A stretch of 11,341 nucleotides of DNA from CAYZSU01 sp964480565 (GTDB lineage: Bacteria; UBA10199; 2-02-FULL-44-16; JAAZCA01), in NCBI GenBank assembly GCA_964480565.1, contig CAYZSU010000071.1, positions 1-11,341 of the forward strand, read 5' to 3'. The first letter of the stretch is position 1. Every line of letters begins with the position of its first letter. Positions 1 through 7,123 of this stretch are shown piece after piece. Position numbers and translations under genes: made by a program. The notes under the pieces were generated by a model. The model ran no database searches. It was not told the origin of the DNA and was given only the letters and a program-made list of their open reading frames with translations.

Positions 1-540
1 ATGCACATTTTTTTGGATCGTGATGGTGTGATCAATAAAAATGTGCATTATTTGTCCAAAATAGAGGATATTGCTATCTTTCCTCGTGTGGCAAAGGCAC
101 TAAATCAGCTAAAAGAGCATTATTACCTGATTGTCGTGACCAATCAATCGGGCATTGCACGAGGGCTTTTGGATGAGGAAATGTTATATGATATCCATAT
201 GTCGATTGAAAAGCGCTTAAATAAGGATGGTGCCAGTATTGATGCGTATTATTTTTGTCCGCATTTGTCCATGAGCGATCACCTGGACTATGGCATTATA
301 TGCGATTGCCGTAAGCCAAAGCCAGGCATGCTCATCCGAGCAGGGCAGGATTGGAACCTTGATCTGTCTGCCTCATTTATGATAGGAGATAAAAATACAG
401 ACGTAGAGGCTGGAATTAGTGCAGGATGTAAAGTGATTGGTATTGGTGACGACTATTGGCTGTATTCAGATATTCCTATATTTTCTGATTTATATGCGGC
501 AAGTCAGTGGATTATGGATGGCCCAAAGGGAGGGTTATGA
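1..540 (+). CDS. gmhB: GmhB-like D,D-heptose 1,7-bisphosphate phosphatase (HAD-IIIA family)
   Basis: HAD-superfamily phosphatase of histidinol-phosphatase/GmhB type, 179 residues, the usual length for GmhB. Seen directly: the nucleophile/acid motif FLDRDGVIN with Asp6 and Asp8; motif II VVTNQSG; a CRKPKPG segment around residues 103-109 supplying the motif III lysine; and GDKNTD with Asp130 and Asp134 for Mg2+. Four zinc-loop ligands are present, Cys86-x-His88 and Cys101-x-Cys103, as in the zinc-binding GmhB subgroup. The family removes the C7 phosphate from D-glycero-D-manno-heptose 1,7-bisphosphate in the cytoplasm, during LPS-core or GDP-heptose synthesis. The ATG is the first base of the window, so the promoter and ribosome-binding site cannot be seen; the N-terminus matches a natural start. 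The following gene begins inside its stop codon (ATGA). Class is secure; the exact heptose substrate (alpha or beta anomer) is not. Confidence 0.88.
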   Translation: MHIFLDRDGVINKNVHYLSKIEDIAIFPRVAKALNQLKEHYYLIVVTNQSGIARGLLDEEMLYDIHMSIEKRLNKDGASIDAYYFCPHLSMSDHLDYGIICDCRKPKPGMLIRAGQDWNLDLSASFMIGDKNTDVEAGISAGCKVIGIGDDYWLYSDIPIFSDLYAASQWIMDGPKGGL

Positions 541-1556
541 GTCAGAATAGGCAATCTGTATTGATTACCGGTGGTGCTGGCTATGTGGGGTCGCTGCTTG
601 TGCCAACACTGATTAAGCAAGGGTTCTCCATAACAGTGCTTGATTGGTTTCTGTATCAGCCGGAGTTGTTTTCTGACTATCAGGATGATCGATTAACGCT
701 AGTCAAAGGTGATATCCGGGACCAAGCACTTTTAAAACGTATTTTGCCCGGCCATGATGCGGTCATCCATCTTGCATGTATTTCCAATGATCCATGTTTT
801 GAACTGGATCCAATGCTCAGCAAGGCAATCAATTATGATGCATTTGAGCCGCTCGTGCATATCAGTAAGCAAAGTGGTGTATCTCGATTTATATATGCAT
901 CCACATCCAGTGTATACGGTGTTAGTGATCAGCCAAATGTGCGTGAAGATCATCCGCTGCTACCCATTACAGACTATAATAAATACAAAGGCTTGTGCGA
1001 GCCGATTTTACTCGCAAATGTATCGGATACATTTACAGGTGTGATTATTCGTCCTGCAACTGTATGCGGGCTAGCTCCTAGGCAGCGCCTGGATTTAACG
1101 GTGAATATCCTTACCGCACATGCGTATTTCAATCAAAAAATTCGTGTGTTTGGAGGCGCGCAGCAGCGTCCCAATATTCATATTAAGGATATGGTTCGAT
1201 TGTATGAGATGCTGCTTACATTGCCGTCCAAACAAATTTCAGGTCAGACATTTAATGCCGGTTATCAGAATCATACAATCGATGATATTGCCAAGAAGGT
1301 AAAGTCTGTGTATGAGTCGCGTTTTGCGAGTAAAGGTCTATTTATTGTTACTGAGCCAAGCCAGGATGTGAGATCCTATCATATTTGCTCGGATAAAATT
1401 GCAGCAGCCATTGGTTTTCAATCAAAATTCACGCTCGAGCATGCCATTGATGAACTTCTTAGCGCATTTCAATCGGGTCAGATGGCGGATGCCATGCATG
1501 CCGATCATTATTATAATGTGCGTACAATGAAGCAAGGGCCTATTTCATGGAAATGA
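537..1556 (+). CDS. Extended SDR, NAD-dependent nucleotide-sugar epimerase/dehydratase
   Basis: An extended short-chain dehydrogenase/reductase of 339 residues. Seen: the N-terminal Rossmann motif TGGAGYVGS (Gly12, Gly15, Gly18), an acidic residue after strand 2 (LDW), GDIRD for adenine contact, the STSSVYG stretch before the active site, and the catalytic pair Tyr147-xxx-Lys151 in DYNKYK. The HLACISNDPCFELDP stretch resembles a subgroup I associate with polysaccharide loci. Expected role: cytoplasmic NAD(P)-dependent epimerisation, dehydration or reduction of a nucleotide-activated sugar; the sequence does not settle which. An in-frame ATG lies upstream at 507, but 537 is chosen because it follows an AGGGAGGG ribosome-binding site and overlaps the gmhB stop as ATGA, implying translational coupling. 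Placement beside a heptose phosphatase suggests a heptose-derived substrate (inference). Confidence 0.85.
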   Translation: MSQNRQSVLITGGAGYVGSLLVPTLIKQGFSITVLDWFLYQPELFSDYQDDRLTLVKGDIRDQALLKRILPGHDAVIHLACISNDPCFELDPMLSKAINYDAFEPLVHISKQSGVSRFIYASTSSVYGVSDQPNVREDHPLLPITDYNKYKGLCEPILLANVSDTFTGVIIRPATVCGLAPRQRLDLTVNILTAHAYFNQKIRVFGGAQQRPNIHIKDMVRLYEMLLTLPSKQISGQTFNAGYQNHTIDDIAKKVKSVYESRFASKGLFIVTEPSQDVRSYHICSDKIAAAIGFQSKFTLEHAIDELLSAFQSGQMADAMHADHYYNVRTMKQGPISWK

Positions 1557-2527
1557 GCATTTCAACCGATCAGCAATGTCGATTCTTGCGAGAGCTTTTA
1601 TATATTCGCATGGTGGAGGAATCTGTTGCAAAAGAGTATGCAGTACAGGAAATGCGTTGCCCCGTTCATTTAAGCATTGGTCAGGAAGCCGTTGCCGTTG
1701 GCGTATGCCAGGCATTATCCAAAACAGATTGGACATTTTCTGCACATCGCTCGCATGCCAACTATTTGGCAAAGGGCGGCGATGTACAGGCGATGATTGC
1801 TGAGCTCTATGGTAAGCAAACTGGCTGTGCGCAAGGACGTGCAGGGTCGATGCATTTGGCAGATCCATCCGTTCATATGATGGGTACATCACCGATTGTG
1901 GGCGGTATTATTCCTGTTGCAGTAGGAGCGGCATTTGGGCACTGGCAAGAGCATTCATCCACTATGACAGCGGTATTTTTTGGTGATGGTGCCACAGAGG
2001 AAGGTGTCTTTGCGGAAAGCCTTAATTTTGCGGCATTGAAGAATTTAAACATCTTATTTGTCTGTGAGAATAATCGTTATAGCGTATACTCGCCATTAAG
2101 CGTACGCCGACCACTCGATTGTAGCCGTGTGAATATTGTATCTGCGCATGGTATTCGTACATTATGTGGCGATGGCAATGATGTGGAAGAAGTGTATTTG
2201 CTTGCTAATCAGGCAATAGCACATATGCAAGAAGGTAAGGGGCCTGTATATTTAGAATTGGAGACCTATCGATTTCGCGAGCATTGCGGGCATGAGTTTG
2301 ATGATCATTTAAACTATCGTCCTAAAGAAGAAGTGGCCTATTTTAACGCTCACTGTCCACTAACTAAGTATTCTGAAAAATTAATGGCTAAACAGGTTGT
2401 CTCAAAAGATGAGTTAAAAGAATGGCGCGCATATATTGCAAAACAGATTGATGATTGTTTTGCCCATGCCAAGCATGCGCCATATCCGGATGTATCCACA
2501 TTGGAGTTATATACATGGGCCGAGTAA
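1547..2527 (+). CDS. Thiamine-diphosphate E1 component, alpha subunit (pyruvate/acetoin dehydrogenase type)
   Basis: A 326-residue alpha subunit of the two-chain 2-oxoacid/acetoin dehydrogenase E1 family. Seen: the ThDP-binding motif beginning GDG at 146-148 and closing with Asn175-Asn176; LSIGQEA near residue 40; an AHRSHANYLAKGG segment typical of the cofactor pocket; and a GRAGSMH stretch near 97-103. The phosphorylation-loop region reads YRFREHCGHEFDD, unlike the usual YRYHGHSMSDP form of housekeeping pyruvate dehydrogenases, and recalls E1 proteins of polysaccharide clusters. The family binds ThDP at the alpha/beta interface and decarboxylates a 2-oxoacid or cleaves an acyloin. Start 1547 lies 8 nt after AAGGG; an ATG at 1553 is possible. 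It overlaps the SDR end by 10 nt and the beta subunit by 13 nt. No E2 or E3 gene is nearby, so a classical dehydrogenase complex is not supported. Confidence 0.87.
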   Translation: MEMSISTDQQCRFLRELLYIRMVEESVAKEYAVQEMRCPVHLSIGQEAVAVGVCQALSKTDWTFSAHRSHANYLAKGGDVQAMIAELYGKQTGCAQGRAGSMHLADPSVHMMGTSPIVGGIIPVAVGAAFGHWQEHSSTMTAVFFGDGATEEGVFAESLNFAALKNLNILFVCENNRYSVYSPLSVRRPLDCSRVNIVSAHGIRTLCGDGNDVEEVYLLANQAIAHMQEGKGPVYLELETYRFREHCGHEFDDHLNYRPKEEVAYFNAHCPLTKYSEKLMAKQVVSKDELKEWRAYIAKQIDDCFAHAKHAPYPDVSTLELYTWAE

Positions 2528-3591
2528 ATAGCGATCGACAATGCCAATTTTCAGACGCCATTTATGAAGGCTTGTATCAAAGCTTAGCGCATGATGCATG
2601 TGTGAGCCTGATTGGACTTGGAGTTACTGATCCAAAGGGAATATTTGGCACAACATTGGGGCTGGAAGAGGCCTTTGGTGAAAAACGTGTCATGGATATG
2701 CCCACATCAGAAAATGCGATGACAGGCATTGTAATTGGAGCATCCTTAACCGGTGCGCGACCGATTCTAAATCACCAGCGCATTGACTTTGCATTGCTAT
2801 CCTTGGATCAAATTATCAATAATGCGGCCAAATGGCATTATACATTTAATGGTCAGATGAAAGTGCCGATCGTGATTCGTATGATTATCGGTATGGGATG
2901 GGGACAGGGCTCACAGCATTCCCAAAGTTTGCAGTCTATTTTTGCGCATATTCCAGGGCTGAAGGTAGTCATGCCTAGCAATGCCTATGATGCCAAGGGT
3001 ATGCTGACAGCAGCAGTGCAGGATGATAATCCAGTGATATTTTTAGAACACCGCTGGTTGCATCATATGCAGGACTATGTGCCAAAAGAGTATTACTGTT
3101 GTGATTTAGATCATGCAAAGCTATTGAAAAAAGGGGCAGATCTAACGATTATCAGTTCGTCATTTTGGACTACAGAATCACTTTTGGCTGCTAAATATTT
3201 GGAAAAAGACGGCATCTCAGTATCCATATTGGATTTGCGCTCAGTGATGCCATTGGATAAGGTCGCCATCATTGATGCGAGCAAGCAAACTGGGCGTGTA
3301 TTAATCGTGGATGGGGCTTACCCGCACTGTAGTGTTGCATCGGAAATTATGGCATTGCTCAGTGAATCCCTATGGGGAAGGCTTAAATGCGCACCCAGAC
3401 GCCTAACATTTCCTGCATGCCCAACGCCAACAAGTCATGCACTTGCAAATCACTATTATCCCAGGTATTGGAAAATCGCGAATAGTGTTCGGAAAATGTT
3501 GGGATATGACGAAAAACCGCTTAACGCATATGATATTGACGAACATACGAAATTAGATATACCGAATAAAGAATTTACAGGACCATTTTAA
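2515..3591 (+). CDS. Thiamine-diphosphate E1 component, beta subunit (transketolase-like)
   Basis: A 358-residue beta partner of the preceding alpha subunit. The N-terminal half is a transketolase pyrimidine-binding domain: MPTSEN carries Glu66, which corresponds to the glutamate that activates the ThDP aminopyrimidine, followed by GIVIGASLTGARPI. The C-terminal half is a transketolase-C domain (GADLTIISSS, then SILDLRSVMPLD). The tail after PTPTSHALANHYYP (about residues 300-358) is longer than in many E1-beta chains of around 325 residues. An in-frame ATG at 2455 would add 20 residues of Cys-rich non-family sequence read through the alpha gene; 2515 is chosen because GGAG sits 9 nt upstream and the family N-terminus begins there. 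The 13-nt overlap with the alpha gene predicts equal, coupled synthesis. Likely forms an alpha2beta2 enzyme acting on a 2-oxoacid donor; the acceptor is unknown. Confidence 0.87.
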   Translation: MGRVNSDRQCQFSDAIYEGLYQSLAHDACVSLIGLGVTDPKGIFGTTLGLEEAFGEKRVMDMPTSENAMTGIVIGASLTGARPILNHQRIDFALLSLDQIINNAAKWHYTFNGQMKVPIVIRMIIGMGWGQGSQHSQSLQSIFAHIPGLKVVMPSNAYDAKGMLTAAVQDDNPVIFLEHRWLHHMQDYVPKEYYCCDLDHAKLLKKGADLTIISSSFWTTESLLAAKYLEKDGISVSILDLRSVMPLDKVAIIDASKQTGRVLIVDGAYPHCSVASEIMALLSESLWGRLKCAPRRLTFPACPTPTSHALANHYYPRYWKIANSVRKMLGYDEKPLNAYDIDEHTKLDIPNKEFTGPF

Positions 3592-3604
3592 CGGGGGAAC
3601 AGTT

Positions 3605-4255
3605 ATGTCAGAAATTAATCTATTGGATTTATATCCACGTGCGAATCGAAATGTGGACTCACGTGCAGATGCTGTGCCAGAGGATATTGCCATTGCCAAG
3701 AAGTTTGGTCAGGAGTATTTCGATGGCACGCGCAATCAAGGCTATGGTGGATATCGCTATGATGGGCGTTGGAAGCCCATTGTAAAACGATTTAAAGATC
3801 ATTATCAATTGTCGGATGATGCACGTATTTTAGATATTGGCGCTGCAAAGGGGTTTATGTTGCATGATTTTTCTGAGCTCATGCCAAAAGCAGATATTGT
3901 AGGTGTTGAGATATCTGATTATGCTATTGCTAATGCTATGCCCAGCGTGCAGTCACGGATTAGGCAAGGCAATGCCAAAGAACTACCCTTTAATGACAAC
4001 TCATTTGATCTGGTGATTGCGATTAATACCATTCACAATTTAGATGAGAAAGAGTGTTTCCAAGCGGTTAAGGAAATTGAACGTGTGGGTCGGCATGGTA
4101 AATTTATTACGGTGGATGCCTATAATGACGACGATGAAAAAGAGCGAATGTTTAAATGGAATTTAACTGCACAAACCATTATGTCTGTAAACGGTTGGAC
4201 ATCTTTTTTTAATGAAGCAAATTATAATGGGGATTATTATTGGTTTATTCCGTAA
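3605..4255 (+). CDS. Class I SAM-dependent methyltransferase (Methyltransf_11-like)
   Basis: A 216-residue Rossmann-fold methyltransferase. Seen: motif I ILDIGAAKG with Asp77, Gly79 and Gly83; the acidic end of strand 2 in VGVEIS; GNAKELPFNDNSFDLV, the usual motif II/III region with the acidic residue that contacts adenine; and INTIHNL after strand 4. The first 70 residues are a family-specific N-terminus containing GYGGYRYDGRW. The family transfers a methyl group from SAM to O, N or C of small molecules; here a sugar or sugar nucleotide is the likely acceptor (inference from context). It begins 13 nt after the E1-beta stop, with GGGGGA just upstream of the ATG. The C-terminus YYWFIP looks natural, and the inverted-repeat element at 4256 starts on the base after its TAA, so the gene is not visibly truncated. 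Confidence 0.82.
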   Translation: MSEINLLDLYPRANRNVDSRADAVPEDIAIAKKFGQEYFDGTRNQGYGGYRYDGRWKPIVKRFKDHYQLSDDARILDIGAAKGFMLHDFSELMPKADIVGVEISDYAIANAMPSVQSRIRQGNAKELPFNDNSFDLVIAINTIHNLDEKECFQAVKEIERVGRHGKFITVDAYNDDDEKERMFKWNLTAQTIMSVNGWTSFFNEANYNGDYYWFIP

Positions 4256-4387
4256 TTGGGTTGCCCATAAGCGCCCATCTTCGGTGTCCCTTGAGCATAG
4301 CACCAGTGGGTCTTCATGTACTTTCGTGTACGCTCCAGCCCGCGAATTTGCGGACGTCTTGAATCTGGGCATTGTTGAACAACCCAA
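4256..4387. repeat. 132-bp imperfect inverted-repeat (palindromic/MITE-like) element
   Basis: This stretch fills most of the only sizeable gap in the operon. It begins TTGGGTTG (4256-4263) and ends CAACCCAA (4380-4387), an exact 8-bp terminal inverted repeat. Pairing continues inward: CA 4266-4267 with TG 4376-4377, GCCCA 4273-4277 with TGGGC 4366-4370, and TTC 4280-4282 with GAA 4361-4363. Two inner hairpins are visible, GGTG/CACC (4283-4286, 4301-4304) and CCGC/GCGG (4340-4343, 4350-4353), and a small wobble-paired hairpin with a TTTC loop sits near the centre (4315-4332). GC is about 53% by hand count, higher than the flanking genes. No T-run follows, so it is not a standard terminator. 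No transposase is encoded. I cannot tell from one copy whether it is a dispersed repeat, an RNA structure or a mobile element relic; no clear target duplication is seen. Confidence 0.65.
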
Positions 4388-4409
4388 AAAAATCTATTTT
4401 CAGCATTCT

Positions 4410-4423
4410 CATAATATAAGGAG
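4410..4423 (+). promoter_or_regulatory. Strong Shine-Dalgarno and possible -10 box ahead of the ADH gene
   Basis: AAGGAG at 4418-4423 lies 6 nt before the ATG at 4430 and is the best ribosome-binding site in the window. Immediately upstream, CATAAT (4410-4415) matches the sigma-70 -10 consensus at five of six bases, but no convincing -35 box stands 16-18 nt before it, and the distance to the ATG would give a very short leader. The ribosome-binding site is secure; a separate promoter for the right half of the operon is only a possibility. Confidence 0.4.
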
Positions 4424-4429
4424 ATATAT

Positions 4430-5473
4430 ATGCAGACAACTACAGCCGCGATATTAACTGAACAAAATAAAAACTTATGTTTGGAAACATTAAGTTTGCC
4501 AGATTTAAAGCCCGGACAGGTTTTGGTGAAGGTCTGCGCGACAGGTATTTGCCATACGCAGCTTAATGAAAAAAAAGGTATTAAAGGGCCCGATCGATTT
4601 TTGCCGCATACGTTGGGCCATGAGGCAAGTGGTATTGTTGAAAAAATAGGCGATGGTGTAAGTAAAGTGAGCCCTGGCGATCATGTGATTATGACATGGA
4701 TTAAGGGTGATGGCCGTGATGTGCCAAGTACAGTGTATCGCCGTGATAATGGCGATGATGTAAATTCAGGTGCCATTACCACATTTATGACATATACGAT
4801 CGCATCGGAGAATCGGTTGGTTAAAATTCCTAAGGACTTGCCCTTTGATATAGCGGCTCTTTTTGGATGTGCCATTCCTACCGGCATGGGCGTTGTGATC
4901 AATAATGTCGGTTATGACTTTGATGGATCGATCATCGTGTTTGGTGTGGGTGGTGTTGGACTATGTGCGGTGATGGGAGCATGTTTGACCAAGAGTAAGC
5001 GGATTATTGCAGTGGACTGCTGGGATGATAAGTTGGCTTTAGCAAAAAAAATCGGCGCACATCATTGTATCAACTTTAAAAAAGAAAATGTTGCGGATAG
5101 AATATCGGAAATTGTTGGCAGCTCAGGTGTGGATGTGGCGATTGAAGCGAGCGGTAATATCGATGCGATGCATCAGGCTATTCAAACAATTAAATCAACA
5201 GGCAAGTGCTATTTAGCAGGAAATGTGAAAAAAGGATTAACCTTAAATATTGATCCATATGACTTGATCAGCGGAAAGAAAATATTTGGAACATGGGGAG
5301 GGGAGTGCCAACCGGATCGTGATATTCCCAAATGGATTGACTTATATCAGCAAGGTAAATTGCCATTGTCATACCTTAATCAAACGACATATCGATTATC
5401 TGAAGTTAATCAGGCAATGCATGATTTAGAAACCGGTCAATGCATTCGGCCAATGATTATTTTATCTGAATAA
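4430..5473 (+). CDS. Zinc-dependent medium-chain alcohol dehydrogenase lacking the structural-zinc lobe
   Basis: A 347-residue medium-chain dehydrogenase/reductase. Catalytic-zinc ligands are present: Cys41 (TGICH), His64-Glu65 (LGHEASG) and Cys147 (FGCAIPTG). The cofactor domain has GVGGVG (172-177) and Asp196 at the end of strand 2, which favours NAD(H) over NADP(H). The segment between about residues 90 and 115, where class I/III alcohol dehydrogenases carry four cysteines for the structural zinc, contains no cysteine. The protein is also somewhat shorter than the roughly 370-380 residues of class III enzymes. The family oxidises alcohols or reduces carbonyls; in this operon it may reduce or oxidise a branched-sugar intermediate, possibly the carbonyl left by the E1 pair (inference). 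It starts after a strong AAGGAG site and is followed at 18-24 nt by the radical SAM gene. Confidence 0.85.
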   Translation: MQTTTAAILTEQNKNLCLETLSLPDLKPGQVLVKVCATGICHTQLNEKKGIKGPDRFLPHTLGHEASGIVEKIGDGVSKVSPGDHVIMTWIKGDGRDVPSTVYRRDNGDDVNSGAITTFMTYTIASENRLVKIPKDLPFDIAALFGCAIPTGMGVVINNVGYDFDGSIIVFGVGGVGLCAVMGACLTKSKRIIAVDCWDDKLALAKKIGAHHCINFKKENVADRISEIVGSSGVDVAIEASGNIDAMHQAIQTIKSTGKCYLAGNVKKGLTLNIDPYDLISGKKIFGTWGGECQPDRDIPKWIDLYQQGKLPLSYLNQTTYRLSEVNQAMHDLETGQCIRPMIILSE

Positions 5474-5497
5474 GCCATTAACCCTAGGTATATGTTC

Positions 5498-7123
5498 ATG
5501 CGCGTACTCATCTGCACATCCCATTTTGACTCCAGGGACTTTTTTGTGGCCACTGCGCCACCGCTTGGTTTATATCGTCTACAATATGCACTAAATCAGT
5601 GCTCTATTGATTGTGATATTTTGGACTTATCCTTATCTGCAGATCAATTACCTCAATATGAGAAGAAAATTACAGCCGGCGATTATGATATTATCGGCAT
5701 AAGCGTGACGCATCACAATATGACCTCGGACTTGGATCTATTATGGCGGTTTCGCCATGCTAGCCAAAAAAGCGATCATTATTGTTTATTCATTGCAGGT
5801 GGTCAGGAAGCCACATTGAATAGCAATCAGTGGTTGGATGCGGGTATAGATATTATTTTTAAAGGATATGCAGAGGAGGTATTTGCGCAGTTTTGCAAGG
5901 ACTATGATCAGCTGTCCTCGCCAGATAAATGGCAACAGCATATGGCCACATCATATGCGGGTGTCGCCTATAGAGAGCAATCAGGTCGATTATATGAAAC
6001 ACATGCATGTTCGTTGGATGATGCCGCATTCAATATATGGAGTGCAGATATATTGATGAAAATGGATATTCCATTTGATTCGTACTGGGGAAAGCTTGAG
6101 AAAGCAACGGCTGCATTAAATGTGTATCATAATAAATTTATCAGCCGATTGGTGCGTTTATATACATCCAGTCACTGCTCCATGACCTGCGGATATTGCA
6201 GCTCCCGATCATTTGTTAAGTCATCACAGGGCAAAAATCAGCCGGTTATTGCCTTGAATGCGGATAAAACCTATGAGCTGATTGATTATTTTTGTAATCA
6301 AAAGGGTGCAAAGGGTTTTTTATTTAGCGATGATGATTTTATCGGCTGTTCCAGTAGTCGCAGACAGCGAATTATGGATATATGCGAGCGCATAAGCCAT
6401 GCCAAAGGATCTGGAAAACTTTCAAATGACATTATCTTTAATTGCCAAGCGCGTGTAGATGATTTTTTAAATCATAAAACAAAACATGTATATGATGATC
6501 TGATCATCTCTATGGCACGGGCAGGGTTTCACTCCATTGGCCTAGGCGTTGAAACCTTTCCAGCGCATTTGCTAAAAGCACCATCCATTCATAAAGCCAT
6601 TTATACGGAAGATGATGTATTTTCGGTAATCAATGCCTTGATTGACCAGCATATTGTACCAACGGTGAATATTATTTTGCTTATTCCTGAATCGTCAGTG
6701 GATGATATCCTCTATACGATCAAGTGCGCATTCTCATGTCTTAAAAAAGGTGCTCAGATTGCAGTTACTCCCTTTATGGATGCATTTCCAGGATCGACCA
6801 TTTATGAGGACAGTACTTATGAACGAACATTTAAGACATGGATACATCCTGAAACAGGCGAGGTTTATCATATATCCGATCGATTTTTGCCATTTGATGC
6901 ATGCTTGCGCGATATTATGCCTGCATGGCCGGATCAAATTTTAAAAGAAATGAGTCGGTTGAAGAGTGACAATAACTGGGCCTATGATATGCTGCCAAAA
7001 CCCATTACAGGCTTGGCAATTTTTATCGCTATATTGCGGCTATTAAAAAAGAACGATCTAATGTCTGAGCTAAATGATTATGCGAAAATGATTTTTAGCG
7101 ATGCCAAAAAGGAGAGCCTGTGA
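5498..7123 (+). CDS. B12-binding-domain radical SAM enzyme
   Basis: A 541-residue radical SAM protein of the architecture shared with BchE/P-methylase-like enzymes. The N-terminal 140 or so residues look like a cobalamin-binding Rossmann domain: APPLGLYRLQYAL, DIIGISVTHHN, IAGGQEATL, then DIIFKGYAEEVF in place of the usual GEGE signature. No DxHxxG motif is seen, so cobalamin, if bound, would not be held by the classical histidine. The radical SAM core has Cys227-xxx-Cys231-xx-Cys234 (HCSMTCGYCS) for the 4Fe-4S cluster, later GLGVET and ILLIPESSVDDI strands, and a C-terminal helical tail. Start 5498 is preferred because AGG lies 9 nt upstream; ATG 5492 would leave only 3 nt. Such enzymes methylate unactivated carbon or phosphorus or rearrange rings; here the substrate is probably a sugar or lipid intermediate (inference). 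The stop overlaps the next gene's GTG. Confidence 0.83.
   Translation: MRVLICTSHFDSRDFFVATAPPLGLYRLQYALNQCSIDCDILDLSLSADQLPQYEKKITAGDYDIIGISVTHHNMTSDLDLLWRFRHASQKSDHYCLFIAGGQEATLNSNQWLDAGIDIIFKGYAEEVFAQFCKDYDQLSSPDKWQQHMATSYAGVAYREQSGRLYETHACSLDDAAFNIWSADILMKMDIPFDSYWGKLEKATAALNVYHNKFISRLVRLYTSSHCSMTCGYCSSRSFVKSSQGKNQPVIALNADKTYELIDYFCNQKGAKGFLFSDDDFIGCSSSRRQRIMDICERISHAKGSGKLSNDIIFNCQARVDDFLNHKTKHVYDDLIISMARAGFHSIGLGVETFPAHLLKAPSIHKAIYTEDDVFSVINALIDQHIVPTVNIILLIPESSVDDILYTIKCAFSCLKKGAQIAVTPFMDAFPGSTIYEDSTYERTFKTWIHPETGEVYHISDRFLPFDACLRDIMPAWPDQILKEMSRLKSDNNWAYDMLPKPITGLAIFIAILRLLKKNDLMSELNDYAKMIFSDAKKESL

Noticed and set aside
1545..1892. 115-codon minus-strand open frame opposite the E1 alpha start
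   Set aside because: Antisense to conserved E1 alpha motifs; no family resemblance and no ribosome-binding site that I could support.
2455..2514. Upstream ATG for the E1 beta gene at 2455
   Set aside because: It would add 20 residues with no family similarity, encoded in another frame within the conserved E1 alpha gene; the ATG at 2515 has a better ribosome-binding site.
4315..4332. Small hairpin at the centre of the element as an independent operator
   Set aside because: The stem needs a mismatch and two wobble pairs; it is better explained as the apex of the larger inverted repeat.
4256..4400. Inverted-repeat element read as a Rho-independent terminator
   Set aside because: The closing stem is followed by A residues on the + strand. 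On the minus strand the T-run precedes the hairpin instead of following it.
4212..4457. Open frame on the + strand running through the inverted-repeat element (81 codons), and a similar one on the minus strand at 4163-4387
   Set aside because: Both owe their openness to the GC-richer palindromic element, overlap real genes, and show no protein motif. Treated as consequences of the repeat, not genes.
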